Below are positions 26,704-35,200 of a stretch of DNA of 64,000 nt, piece after piece. The notes beneath the pieces are model-generated. The model had not been told where the DNA came from. It saw only the letters and a program-made list of their open reading frames with translations, and made no database searches. A program made the position numbers and the translations under genes. This DNA is from JANXLS01 sp035308565 (lineage in GTDB: Bacteria > Planctomycetota > SZUA-567 > H5-PLA8): assembly GCA_035308565.1 (NCBI GenBank), contig DATGGK010000105.1:1-64000 (forward strand), given 5' to 3'. Position 1 is the first letter of the stretch. Each line of letters opens with the position of its first letter.

Positions 26704-26731
26704 GTGCTGAGTGTTGGGTACTGAGTGCTGA
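26683..26731. repeat. heptamer tandem repeat (GTGCTGA type), 7 copies
   Basis: Exactly 49 bp, seven units: GTGCTGA four times, then GTGTTGG, GTACTGA and GTGCTGA. The first three units lie inside the 3' end of the carbamoyltransferase gene and supply its stop codon. Confidence 0.9.
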
Positions 26732-26744
26732 GCGGATTACACTG

Positions 26745-26750
26745 TATAAT
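26745..26750 (+). promoter_or_regulatory. possible -10 element upstream of the epimerase gene
   Basis: A perfect TATAAT hexamer 32 bp before the epimerase ATG and 13 bp after the heptamer array. No good -35 is found at 16-18 bp (the region is the repeat itself), so this is a weak candidate for an internal promoter. Confidence 0.3.
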
Positions 26751-26781
26751 CAGACGGTAACGGATTTTGGGAAGAGCATAC

Positions 26782-27819
26782 ATGAAAGTCTTGGTGACGG
26801 GCAGCAGCGGGCTGATTGGGTCGGAGGCGGCGGCGTTTTTTGACCGGATGGGGTTTGCGGTCACGGGCGTGGACAACAACATGCGCCGCGATTTTTTTGG
26901 GCCGAAGGGCGATACGACGTGGAACCGGCAGCGGTTGGAGAGTGCGTGCAAAAATTTTACGCATCATGAATTGGATATACGCGACCGAGCCGGTGTTGAA
27001 GCGCTGTTCAAGGCGCATGCGTTTGAGCTGGTGATTCACGCGGCGGCTCAGCCGAGCCACGATCTGGCGGCGACACGGCCTTTTGACGATTTCGATATCA
27101 ATGCGGTGGGGACGCTGAATCTGCTTGAGACGTGCCGGCGGCATCGGCCTGACGCGGTGTTCATTCAGATGAGCACGAACAAAGTGTACGGCGATGCGCC
27201 GAACCGGATTAAGTTGAAGGAACTCGCGACGCGCTGGGAATACGACGATCCAGCGTTCGAGCATGGGATTGCGGAGAATTTTTCGATCGATCAAAGTTTG
27301 CATTCGGTGTTTGGCGCGTCGAAGGTCGCGGCGGATGTGATGGCACAGGAATACGGGCGGTATTTTGGATTGAAGACGGCGGTGTTTCGCGGCGGATGTT
27401 TGACGGGGCCGAATCATTCGGGCGTGGAGTTGCACGGGTTTTTGAATTACCTGGTGCTGACGGCGATGCGCGAAGGGGCGTACACGATTTTTGGCTACAA
27501 AGGCAAGCAGGTGCGCGACCAGATTCACAGCGAGGACGTGATCAACGCGTTCTGGCAATTCGCTCAGAACCCACGGCCGGGCGAAGTGTACAATCTGGGC
27601 GGCGGGAAACAGAACGCGGCGAGCGTGCTGGAGTGCATTGACTTGATTGCGCGCATCGGCGGGAAGCGTCCGCGCGTGACGTATTCAGATGTGCATCGCG
27701 TTGGCGACCACATCTGCTATTATTCGGACATGCGCAAGTTCCAGTCGCATTATCCGGGCTGGAAGATGGCGCATTCGCTGGAGAACATCGTCGGCGAGAT
27801 GATTGCGCGGGCACAATGA
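26782..27819 (+). CDS. NAD-dependent epimerase/dehydratase, CDP-paratose 2-epimerase-like
   Basis: 345 residues, extended SDR. TGSSGLIGSEAAAFF is the NAD-binding GxxGxxG loop. The catalytic region is displaced from a simple YxxxK: STNKVYGDAPNRIKLKELATRWE, then HSVFGASKVAADVMAQEYGRYFG and FRGGCLTGPNHSG, a pattern seen in RfbE/tyvelose-type CDP-sugar 2-epimerases and their relatives. It most likely makes a nucleotide-linked sugar for the polysaccharide. ATG 26782 follows GGAAGAG by about 6 bases. The exact sugar cannot be read from sequence. Confidence 0.85.
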   Translation: MKVLVTGSSGLIGSEAAAFFDRMGFAVTGVDNNMRRDFFGPKGDTTWNRQRLESACKNFTHHELDIRDRAGVEALFKAHAFELVIHAAAQPSHDLAATRPFDDFDINAVGTLNLLETCRRHRPDAVFIQMSTNKVYGDAPNRIKLKELATRWEYDDPAFEHGIAENFSIDQSLHSVFGASKVAADVMAQEYGRYFGLKTAVFRGGCLTGPNHSGVELHGFLNYLVLTAMREGAYTIFGYKGKQVRDQIHSEDVINAFWQFAQNPRPGEVYNLGGGKQNAASVLECIDLIARIGGKRPRVTYSDVHRVGDHICYYSDMRKFQSHYPGWKMAHSLENIVGEMIARAQ

Positions 27820-27825
27820 ATCTTT

Positions 27826-27906
27826 ATGGTGCGGGCTTCCAGCCTGCCGCTCGTGCGATGCAGGCTGGAAGCCCGCATTACAATTCGGGCGGAAGCCCGC
27901 ACCACA
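27826..27906. repeat. palindromic repeat (GGCTTCCAGCC / GGCTGGAAGCC type)
   Basis: TGGTGCGGGCTTCCAGCCTGC is answered by GCAGGCTGGAAGCCCGCA, then a further GGGCGGAAGCCCGCACCA arm. It fills most of the 106 bp between the epimerase and the next glycosyltransferase. Confidence 0.85.
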
Positions 27907-27925
27907 AAAGCAGCCTCACGGTTTC

Positions 27926-29134
27926 ATGCGCGTTCTGATACTCAACCAATTCTATGTGCCGGACCTCAGCCCGACGGCGCACTTGGCCGCGTCGCTGGCG
28001 GAAGATCGCGCGGCGCGCGGTGATGAAGTCACGGTGCTGACCAGCAAGGGCGGCTACGTGGCGCCGAACGCGCGGACGGCCGTGCCCGAGCATAAAAATC
28101 TGCGCGTGCTGCGGCTGTGGACGCCGCAATTCGGAAAGCAAACGCATCTGCGGCGGCTGGTGGATTATGCGTCGTTTTATTCGCTGGCGATGATGCGCGC
28201 GCTGACGCTGCCGAAACAGGACGTGATCGTGGCGCTGACCACGCCGCCGTTCATCGCGCTGGCCGGCGTACTGCACAAAGCCGCGCATCCGCAGACGCGA
28301 TTGATTTTGTGGAACATGGACTGCTATCCGGACGTAATCGAGCGCTGCGGGCTGATCCCGCAAGGCGGGGTCGTCAGTTCCATGCTGCGCAGAATCAACC
28401 GGCTGATTTTCGAGCGGATCGATCATCTCGTGGGACTGGACACGGCGATGATCGAGCTGCTGCGAAAGAAATACGCGCCGGCGACGCTGAAGTGTTCGGT
28501 GGTGCCGAATTGGGAGCGGGCGTCGATGTTTCCGGCATCGAGCAATGGCAACAGTGCGCACACGCCTCAATTTACGACGGAGAATCCGTTCAAGATTATT
28601 TATCTCGGAAACGCGGGGTACGGGCACAATTTCGACGCGGTGCTCGACGCCGCCGAGATGTTGCGCGGCGCGCCGGTCCAATTCGATTTTTACGGCGGCG
28701 GCGCGCGCTGGGGCGGGCTTGTGGACGATGTCGCTGCGCGTAAACTCGGCAACATGCGCATGCACGGTTACGTTGCGAAGGAAGACACGCCGAAGCTGAT
28801 GGCGACAGCGCACTGCGCGCTGATCACGCTGCGCGACGACGCGCTGGGGGTGATGAGTCCGAGCAAACTGCATTCGAATCTGGCGATGGGCTTGCCGGTG
28901 ATTTACGTTGGGCCTGAAAAAAGCAACGTGGACGACGCGATCCGACGCTTCGGATGTGGGATCAGTTTGCGGCACGGGCAGAGCGCGGAGCTGGCGGCGT
29001 TCGTGCGGACGCTGATGACGAACGAGGGCGCGTACGAGGCGTTTCACGCGTCGGCGCGGCGGGCGTTCGACGAGGCGTATTGCGACGAGCGGACGCTGCC
29101 GATGTTCGATGCGGTGATCCGCAACGGCGAATAG
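27926..29134 (+). CDS. glycosyltransferase family 4, WbuB-like
   Basis: 402 residues, GT-B. N-terminal LNQFYVPDLSPTAHLAASLAE is typical of WbuB-type enzymes; LILWNMDCYPDVIERCGL, then C-terminal IIYLGNAGYGHNFDAVLDAAE and MSPSKLHSNLAMGLPVIYVGPE form the donor site. WbuB proteins transfer a sugar such as FucNAc onto a lipid-linked acceptor. The ATG at 27926 is chosen because the frame upstream is repeat sequence. No strong ribosome site is visible. Confidence 0.88.
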   Translation: MRVLILNQFYVPDLSPTAHLAASLAEDRAARGDEVTVLTSKGGYVAPNARTAVPEHKNLRVLRLWTPQFGKQTHLRRLVDYASFYSLAMMRALTLPKQDVIVALTTPPFIALAGVLHKAAHPQTRLILWNMDCYPDVIERCGLIPQGGVVSSMLRRINRLIFERIDHLVGLDTAMIELLRKKYAPATLKCSVVPNWERASMFPASSNGNSAHTPQFTTENPFKIIYLGNAGYGHNFDAVLDAAEMLRGAPVQFDFYGGGARWGGLVDDVAARKLGNMRMHGYVAKEDTPKLMATAHCALITLRDDALGVMSPSKLHSNLAMGLPVIYVGPEKSNVDDAIRRFGCGISLRHGQSAELAAFVRTLMTNEGAYEAFHASARRAFDEAYCDERTLPMFDAVIRNGE

Positions 29135-29200
29135 TTTTTAACAACGAATCGCGCGAATCTTCGCGATGTTGGCACGGGCGCTGCGAGAAATTATTCGAAA

Positions 29201-29638
29201 ATGCAAAAGACAATGGGGCCCCTTCCCTCCTTCCTATCACCTGAAGATCGCGTCGTGGGTTTCGACGGGCAGTGCAATATGTGCTCGTTTTGGGCCAAGG
29301 TTGTGCATCGGAATGAACCCACGGGAAAAATGAAGCTGTGTCCGCTGCAGTCGGATGCGGGGAAGGCGATGCAAGCGTGGGCGGGAGTTTCGACCGACAC
29401 GATGGATACGATGATTTTTGTGGATCGCGGGAGGGCGTACACGAAATCGGGAGCGGCGTTGCGCGTGGCGAAATATCTGCGGTGGCCGTTTCCGTTGCTT
29501 TGGGCGCTGCTGATTGTGCCGTGGTTTATCCGCGATTGGATTTACAATCGGATCGCGAAGAATCGGTACACATTGTTTGGGAAGGAAGAGGCGTGCATGG
29601 TGCCGACGGCGGAGTTGCGGAAGCGGTTTGTGGCGTGA
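29201..29638 (+). CDS. DCC-family thiol-disulfide oxidoreductase (DUF393)
   Basis: 145 residues. VVGFDGQCNMCSFWAKVVHR carries the DGxCxxC motif that names the family, followed by a thioredoxin-like body (KLCPLQSDAGKAMQAW, DTMIFVDRGRAYTKSGAALR) and a hydrophobic stretch FPLLWALLIVPWFIRDWIY. Family members are predicted disulfide reductases of unknown substrate. It interrupts the polysaccharide gene train and may be an unrelated passenger; it is flanked downstream by a strong inverted repeat. Confidence 0.88.
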   Translation: MQKTMGPLPSFLSPEDRVVGFDGQCNMCSFWAKVVHRNEPTGKMKLCPLQSDAGKAMQAWAGVSTDTMDTMIFVDRGRAYTKSGAALRVAKYLRWPFPLLWALLIVPWFIRDWIYNRIAKNRYTLFGKEEACMVPTAELRKRFVA

Positions 29639-29646
29639 GATGCGTG

Positions 29647-29721
29647 CAAGAACCGCGACCGCAAGGGAGCGGCCGGAGAGTATCTAAAGCGATAGCCGCT
29701 CCCTTGCGGTCGCGGTTCTTG
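29647..29721. repeat. palindromic repeat element, family E, perfect 27-bp arms
   Basis: Arms 29647-29673 and 29695-29721 are exact inverted repeats (CCGCGACCGCAAGGGAGCGG core) with a 21-bp loop. A second member with the same 20-bp core lies at 37525-37585. It ends just before the dehydrogenase gene and contributes its ribosome binding region. Confidence 0.92.
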
Positions 29722-29731
29722 AGAGATGGCA

Positions 29732-31000
29732 ATGGCTGAGATTTGTGTTTTAGGTCTGGGGTACGTCGGGCTGCCGACTGCGAGCTTGCTGGCGAATGCG
29801 GGCTTTCAGGTGCTGGGCGTGGATGTCGACGCGGACATTGTCGAGCGGCTCAATTCCGGCAAAACGCGGATGGAGGAGGCGGGACTGGGGACGCTGGTTT
29901 CGGCGGCAGTACGGAGCGGGAATCTCGTGGCGGCGGGGCGGCCGGAAGTGTCGGACACGTTTATTATTTGTGTGCCGACGCCGATTGGTTCGGATAAGAA
30001 AGTGGATTTGAGCGCGGTGCGCAACGCGGCGCGGTCGATTGCGGCGTGCGTGCGCAAAGGGTGTCTGGTGATTTTGGAATCGACATCGCCGGTAGGGACG
30101 ACGCGGAATGTGGTTGGCTCGATTTTGAAGGAGAGCGAACTGGAGCCGGGGCAGGATTTCGATTTGTGCTATTGCCCTGAGCGTGTGCTGCCGGGGAATA
30201 CGGTGGCTGAGTTGGTGAACAACGATCGCATCGTGGGCGGCGTGACGCCGGAATCGGCTCGGCGTGCGGAGGCATTGTACGCGCGCTTTTGCCAAGGGAA
30301 GATTTCACTGACCGACGATCTTACCGCGGAATTGTGCAAGCTGATGGAGAACACGTACCGTGATGTGAACGTGGCGCTGGCGAATGTGTTTGCGCGGATT
30401 GCCGAAGACGCGGGCGTGGATGCGTGGCAGGCGATTGAATTGGCGAATCTGCATCCGCGCGTGAAGATTTTGAAGCCGGGGCCGGGCGTGGGCGGGCATT
30501 GCATTCCGGTGGATCCGTGGTTTTTATCCGAGGCGTTTCCGCAGCACGCCGGCCTGCTGAAGTGCGCGCGCGAAGTCAACGATTCGCAAGCTCGGCGTTT
30601 GCTGGAGCGGATGATGGCGACGGGGAAATTGCGTGCGGGCGGGAAGCTGGCGATTCTGGGCGCGGCGTACAAGGCGGACATCGACGACCCGCGCGAAAGT
30701 CCGGCGGGGCTGCTGGCGGCGGCGGCGCGCAAATACGGGATCGAGACGGCGGTGCATGATCCGATTGTGAAGGCGGGCGCGTATCACGGATTGATGGTGA
30801 GCAACGATTTGAGCGCGTGTTTGAAAGAGGCTGACGCGGCGGCGTTGTTGACGGAGCACAAGCAGTATCGGAGTTTGTCGTCGAAGATTTTTGCGGAGGC
30901 CATGCGCGGGCGCTTGATTGCGGACGCGCGGAATTGGTTGAATCATGCGACGCTGCGCGCGGCGGGGTTTGAAGTGGTGGTGCTCGGGTGCGGAAAATAA
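29732..31000 (+). CDS. UDP-N-acetyl-D-mannosamine dehydrogenase-type nucleotide-sugar dehydrogenase
   Basis: 422 residues. NAD-binding CVLGLGYVGLPTASLLA at the N-terminus, ILESTSPVGTTRNVV, CPERVLPGNTVAELVNNDRIVGG, and the active-site GPGVGGHCIPVDPWFL with the catalytic Cys; these details match the WecC/ManNAcA branch rather than UDP-glucose dehydrogenase. It oxidises the C6 hydroxyl to a uronic acid in two steps. That would give a carboxylate for the AsnB-type amidotransferase. The ATG at 29732 is preferred to 29726 because GAGAG then sits 6 bases upstream. Confidence 0.88.
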   Translation: MAEICVLGLGYVGLPTASLLANAGFQVLGVDVDADIVERLNSGKTRMEEAGLGTLVSAAVRSGNLVAAGRPEVSDTFIICVPTPIGSDKKVDLSAVRNAARSIAACVRKGCLVILESTSPVGTTRNVVGSILKESELEPGQDFDLCYCPERVLPGNTVAELVNNDRIVGGVTPESARRAEALYARFCQGKISLTDDLTAELCKLMENTYRDVNVALANVFARIAEDAGVDAWQAIELANLHPRVKILKPGPGVGGHCIPVDPWFLSEAFPQHAGLLKCAREVNDSQARRLLERMMATGKLRAGGKLAILGAAYKADIDDPRESPAGLLAAAARKYGIETAVHDPIVKAGAYHGLMVSNDLSACLKEADAAALLTEHKQYRSLSSKIFAEAMRGRLIADARNWLNHATLRAAGFEVVVLGCGK

Positions 31001-31109
31001 TTTTTTTTAACCAAAAATCGCGTGAAGGGACACTGTATTATCGGATGTCTTAATCCACGGGTTCATTGAGGGTCGTAGAAGCTGGTCGCGCATCGGTTTG
31101 GATGCGCGC

Positions 31110-31133
31110 GCAAGCCGCTGCGAAGCGGCTTGC
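31110..31133. other. GNRA-capped stem-loop in leader of secretin-like gene
   Basis: A perfect 10-bp stem (GCAAGCCGCT / AGCGGCTTGC) closed by a GCGA tetraloop, 24 bp upstream of the GTG start and 13 bp before the ribosome site. No T-run follows. It may stabilise the leader or be another repeat. Confidence 0.55.
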
Positions 31134-31157
31134 GTCGTGTCAACACGGGAGGTTTTA

Positions 31158-31955
31158 GTGAATTACCGGATCGTTTTTGGGGCGATGGTTGCGAGTCTTT
31201 TATTGATGGCTATTGGACTGAGCACATTGAATTTGCCCGAAAAGGAAATCGAATCCGAGACTTCGAACGAAGCGCTTGCCGCGCCGGACACCGGGCCGGC
31301 TGGAATCCGGCGCTCCATTGTTCCCCCGAAAGCGAGCGATCCGGTGGTGATCGCGGTCGAATTGCGCGTGATGGCGTGCGATATTCAGCGCATGATGCCG
31401 CGGCGCTCGTGGGAGAACGACGAGACGATTATCAGCACGGACCGGTTGAACGAATTGCTGCATGACGCGGCGCGGAAGCAGGCGAGCGCGCTGCTGATGG
31501 CGCCGCGGCTTTCGATGTTCGATTCACAGGAAGCGAGCGTGGCGATCGGCGAGCGGCGCAAGTACATCGACAACTGGACGCAACGCGAGACGGATTTTGA
31601 GCCGATCATGAAGGAGATGCCGTGCGGGACGACGGTGAACGTGCTGGGGCATTACAATGCTGCGGACGAGACCGTGGCGTTGGACGTGGCGCTGGAGAAG
31701 TGCGATTTTCAGCGAATGGGGATTGCGTACGTGAATGGCGGCGACGCACAGGCGACGCTGCTGCCGGTGGAACGGCCGGTGTTGAACCATGTGAAATGGA
31801 GCGGGCGGGCGCAGTTGGGAAAGGGCGAGGTGCTGGTGGCGGTTCCGAAGGCGCAGGACGGGGAACGGAGAACGCCGCTGTGCATTTTGATTTCGGCGGC
31901 GCGGTCCACGGCGCGGCACGAGGCGGTGGTGCAGGAGGCGGGGATGGAGTTTTGA
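31158..31955 (+). CDS. membrane-anchored protein with a secretin-like beta domain
   Basis: 265 residues. One N-terminal helix (IVFGAMVASLLLMAIGLSTL) anchors it. The rest resembles the core of type II/III secretins and their stand-alone planctomycete relatives: VVIAVELRVMACD, LLMAPRLSMFDSQEASVAIGERRKYI, CGTTVNVLGHYNAADETVALDVALE and a last strand LGKGEVLVAVPK. The N0/N1 ring domains are absent, so it is not a full pore. GTG at 31158 is chosen because GGGAGG lies 5 bases upstream. Residues about 46-53 are encoded by a family C repeat. Function is not established; the secretin similarity is by eye. Confidence 0.55.
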   Translation: MNYRIVFGAMVASLLLMAIGLSTLNLPEKEIESETSNEALAAPDTGPAGIRRSIVPPKASDPVVIAVELRVMACDIQRMMPRRSWENDETIISTDRLNELLHDAARKQASALLMAPRLSMFDSQEASVAIGERRKYIDNWTQRETDFEPIMKEMPCGTTVNVLGHYNAADETVALDVALEKCDFQRMGIAYVNGGDAQATLLPVERPVLNHVKWSGRAQLGKGEVLVAVPKAQDGERRTPLCILISAARSTARHEAVVQEAGMEF

Positions 31956-32089
31956 AGCGGGGGGGGGGCATTCAACTGCTTTCGCGCAAGGGCGCAAAGG
32001 GGGAAAGGCGCAAAGAAGACAAGGGGAAAGAAGGAAAGACAGAGTGTTGATTCGTGAGTGAAGGGTAAAAGAGGAGTTTACTTTTTGGG

Positions 32090-32122
32090 GCCGCGGCGTA
32101 TGCAATACGCGCGGCTTTTTTT
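32090..32122 (+). terminator. intrinsic terminator
   Basis: Stem GCCGC(G)GCGTAT / ATACGCGCGGC with a GCA loop and a single bulged G, followed by seven T residues. It ends transcription from the secretin-like gene and perhaps the whole polysaccharide train before the dehydrogenase gene. Confidence 0.85.
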
Positions 32123-32188
32123 GTTTCATTTTAGATTGGATTTGCCGGCGGTAGACCGTTCTGAAATTTCGGAGGGCGGTTCCGAGGC

Positions 32189-32212
32189 GGGCCGGCTGGA
32201 AGCCGGCGCTCC
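32189..32212. repeat. palindromic repeat, family C (GCCGGCTGGAAGCCGGC type)
   Basis: 24-bp hairpin identical to 37700-37723 and, over 22 bp, to 35996-36017; a copy with one mismatch is coding at 31293-31316. Confidence 0.9.
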
Positions 32213-32241
32213 GAAACCTCTTCCGCTTTGGAGATTTTTTC

Positions 32242-35200
32242 ATGCGAGTTGCAGCGGTGTTGGCTGGCATTTTTGCGCTGGCGGCGGCAAGTCTAAATCT
32301 TTGCGCCGGGCAGGCCAAAGCCATCGACTTTAACAATGTCGTGCGGCAAACCGAGGCGCTTTCGCCGGAAGAGGAACGGCAGGGCTTTCATCTTCCGCCG
32401 GGATTTGAAATACAACTCGTCGCGTGCGAGCCGGAGATCAATAAGCCAATCAACCTCGCGTTCGATGCGGCGGGGCGGTTGTGGGTGACGAGCACAGTGG
32501 AGTATCCGTTTCCCGCAAAGGAACCGGCGAAGGCGCGCGATTGCATCAAGGTTCTGTCCGACTTCGACAAAAATGGCAAGGCGCGCAAGGTTGAGACATT
32601 CGCGGATGGACTGAACATTCCGGTGGGCGTGCTGCCGTACGGCCACGGGGCGATCGGGCACAGCATTCCGTTCATTTATTATTTTGAGGATACGACCGGC
32701 GCGGGAAAGTCGGACAAGCGCAGCGTGCTGCTGGACCGCATCGGCTATCAGAAGGACACGCACGGGATGAGCGGTAATTTTGTGCGCGGGTTCGACGGCT
32801 GGGTTTACGCCACGCACGGCTTCAACAACGATTCGGTCGTCAAAGCGCTGGACGGTTCGGAAATCAAGATGAATTCGGGCAACACGTACCGCTTCCGCCC
32901 GGACGGCTCGCACATCGAACAATTCACGTGGGGCCAGGTCAACCCGTTTGGACTGGCGCTCGACGCGCTCGGAAATCTGTATTCCGCCGATTGCGAGACC
33001 AAGCCGATGTATCAGCTTTTGCGCGGCGGATACTATCCGAGTTTCGGAAAGAAGGACGACGGCCTCGGCTTCGCGCCGGTGACGATGACTTACATGCACG
33101 GATCTACGGCTGTCGGCGGCATCGTGATTTATTCCGACGAGCGCTTTCCCGCGGAATTCCGCAACAACGGCTTCACCGGTAATGTGATGACCTCGAAAAT
33201 CAACCGCGATCTGCTCGTCGATACCGGCACGACCCGGACGGCGAAGGAATTGCCCGATTTTTTGACGGCGGGCGACCCGTGGTTCCGGCCTGTGTGTTTG
33301 CAGCTTGGGCCGGACGGCGCGATGTACGTCGCCGATTTTTACAACCGCATCATCGGGCATTACGAAGTGCCGCTGACGCACCCCGGCCGCGATCGCGAGC
33401 GCGGGCGCATCTGGCGCATCGTGTATACGGGCACGCCGGAGAAACCAATCGCCGATGCGCTGCCGATGGATTTGACGAAGAAGAATCTCGAAGAATTGAT
33501 TGCATTGACGGGCGAGCCGAATTTGACGCTGCGGATGATGGCGATGTTTCAGATCGTCGATCGAATCGGCATGGCCGCAATCCCAGAGCTGGTGAAACAT
33601 ATCAACGCAGGCAATTCGAATCAGCGAATTTGCGCGGTTTGGGCGTTGTATAATTTGGGAGCAATAAGCGCGGATGGTGTCGCGGTACCCGCTCGCGATA
33701 TTGACCCGGCAGTCCGCATTCATGCGATGAAACTTCTTGCGGAGTTCGGTCAATGGACCGATTTTGCTCACAACCTCGCGCTCGACGGCTTAAAGGACGC
33801 GGACCCCTGGGTGCGGCGCGCGGCGGCGGATGCGCTGGGGCGGCATCCGGCGGTGGAAAACGTGCGTCCGCTGATTGCGCTACGGCAGAGCGCCGATCCG
33901 AAGGACACGCATTTGATTCATGTTGTTCGCATGGCACTGCGGAATCATCTTTTGGTAAAAGGGATGGCGGAGAAGATTGCGGCGTTGAATTTGAGTGAGA
34001 AGGAGATGGAGATCGTCTCCGATGTGTGTTTGGGTGCGGCGAGTGAAGAATCGGCGGCGATTCTGGTGCGGTATTTGTCGGCGGAGAAAACGCCGCCGGC
34101 GAACGCGGCGAAATTTCTGGAGCACGCGATCAAGTATCTGCCGTTCAACGAAATCGACGCGCTGGTGGCGATGGCGCGCAGCCGTTTCGGCGGCGACGAG
34201 TCGCAGCAGCTTGCGCTGCTGAAGTCGATTCAGGACGGCGCGGCGCGGCGCGGGATGGCGCTGAGCGCGCCGGTGCGCGCGTGGGCGGTGGAATTGTTGA
34301 GTAAAGTGCTCGGCGCCGAAACTCCCGTCAACGACATTGCGTGGACGGCGTTGACGCTGGACGGCAAAGCCAACGCGGCCAATCCGTGGGTGCCGCAGAA
34401 TCGCGTCTCGGCGGACGGAAAGTCTGACGAATTCTTAAGCAGCTTGCCGCTGGGCGAAAAGCTGACAGGCGTTTATCGCTCGAAGACGTTCGACGTGCCC
34501 GCGAAACTGGAATTTTACATGGCCGGGCACAACGGCCAGCCGCCGAAGGTTCATCCGCCGAAGAATTTCATTAGGCTGCGCGACGCGGCGACGAACGAGC
34601 TATTAATGGAGGCGATTCCGCCGCGCAACGACACGGCTCAGAAATTCGATTGGGATTTGGCGAAGCACGCGGGCAGGAAGGGCGTGCTGGAATTAATCGA
34701 CGGCGACGATGCGGCGGCATACGCGTGGCTGGCGGTGGGGCGTTTTGTGCCGGCGGTGGTGGAGATTCCAAACGCGGCGGCGTTGAGCGCCGCGCAGAAG
34801 ACGCAGACCGCGGCGGAGCTGGCCGGGCAGATGAAGATTAACGAGATTGAGGCGCACTTGGCGGCAATGCTGGCGAACAAGAAGCTGCCCGAAGCCGTGC
34901 GCGGCGCGAGCGCGGCAGCGCTGGTCTCCATTAATGGAGCGAAGCACGGCGCTGCGCTGGCGGCGATTTTGAACGACGCGAGCGAAGCGAATGGATTGCG
35001 CGAGCGCGCGGCGGAGGCGCTGGGCGGCGTGGATTCGGCGGAGGCGCGCGAGGCGCTGATCAAGGCGTTGAGCAGCGCGCCGGACAAGTTTCAGACAAAG
35101 ATCGCGCAGGCGCTCTGCGTTCGCGCGGAAGGCGTGGACGCGCTGCTGCAAACGCTGGCCGCAGGCAAGGCTTCGCCGCGCGTGCTGTTCGATCGCGGAG

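Larger units (their letters stand above)
31956..32241. other. intergenic region with repeats and a terminator
   Basis: 286 bp holding a poly-G tract, a degenerate family F repeat (GGGCGCAAAGGGGGAAAGGCGC, 31980-32012), the terminator at 32090-32122 and a family C repeat at 32189-32212. No gene seen. Confidence 0.6.

Noticed and set aside
26683..26731. CRISPR array
   Set aside because: Units are 7 bp with no spacers; none of the repeat arrays in the window has CRISPR geometry and no cas gene is present.
31956..32241. tRNA or small RNA gene in the gap before the dehydrogenase
   Set aside because: No cloverleaf found; the only strong structure is an intrinsic terminator.
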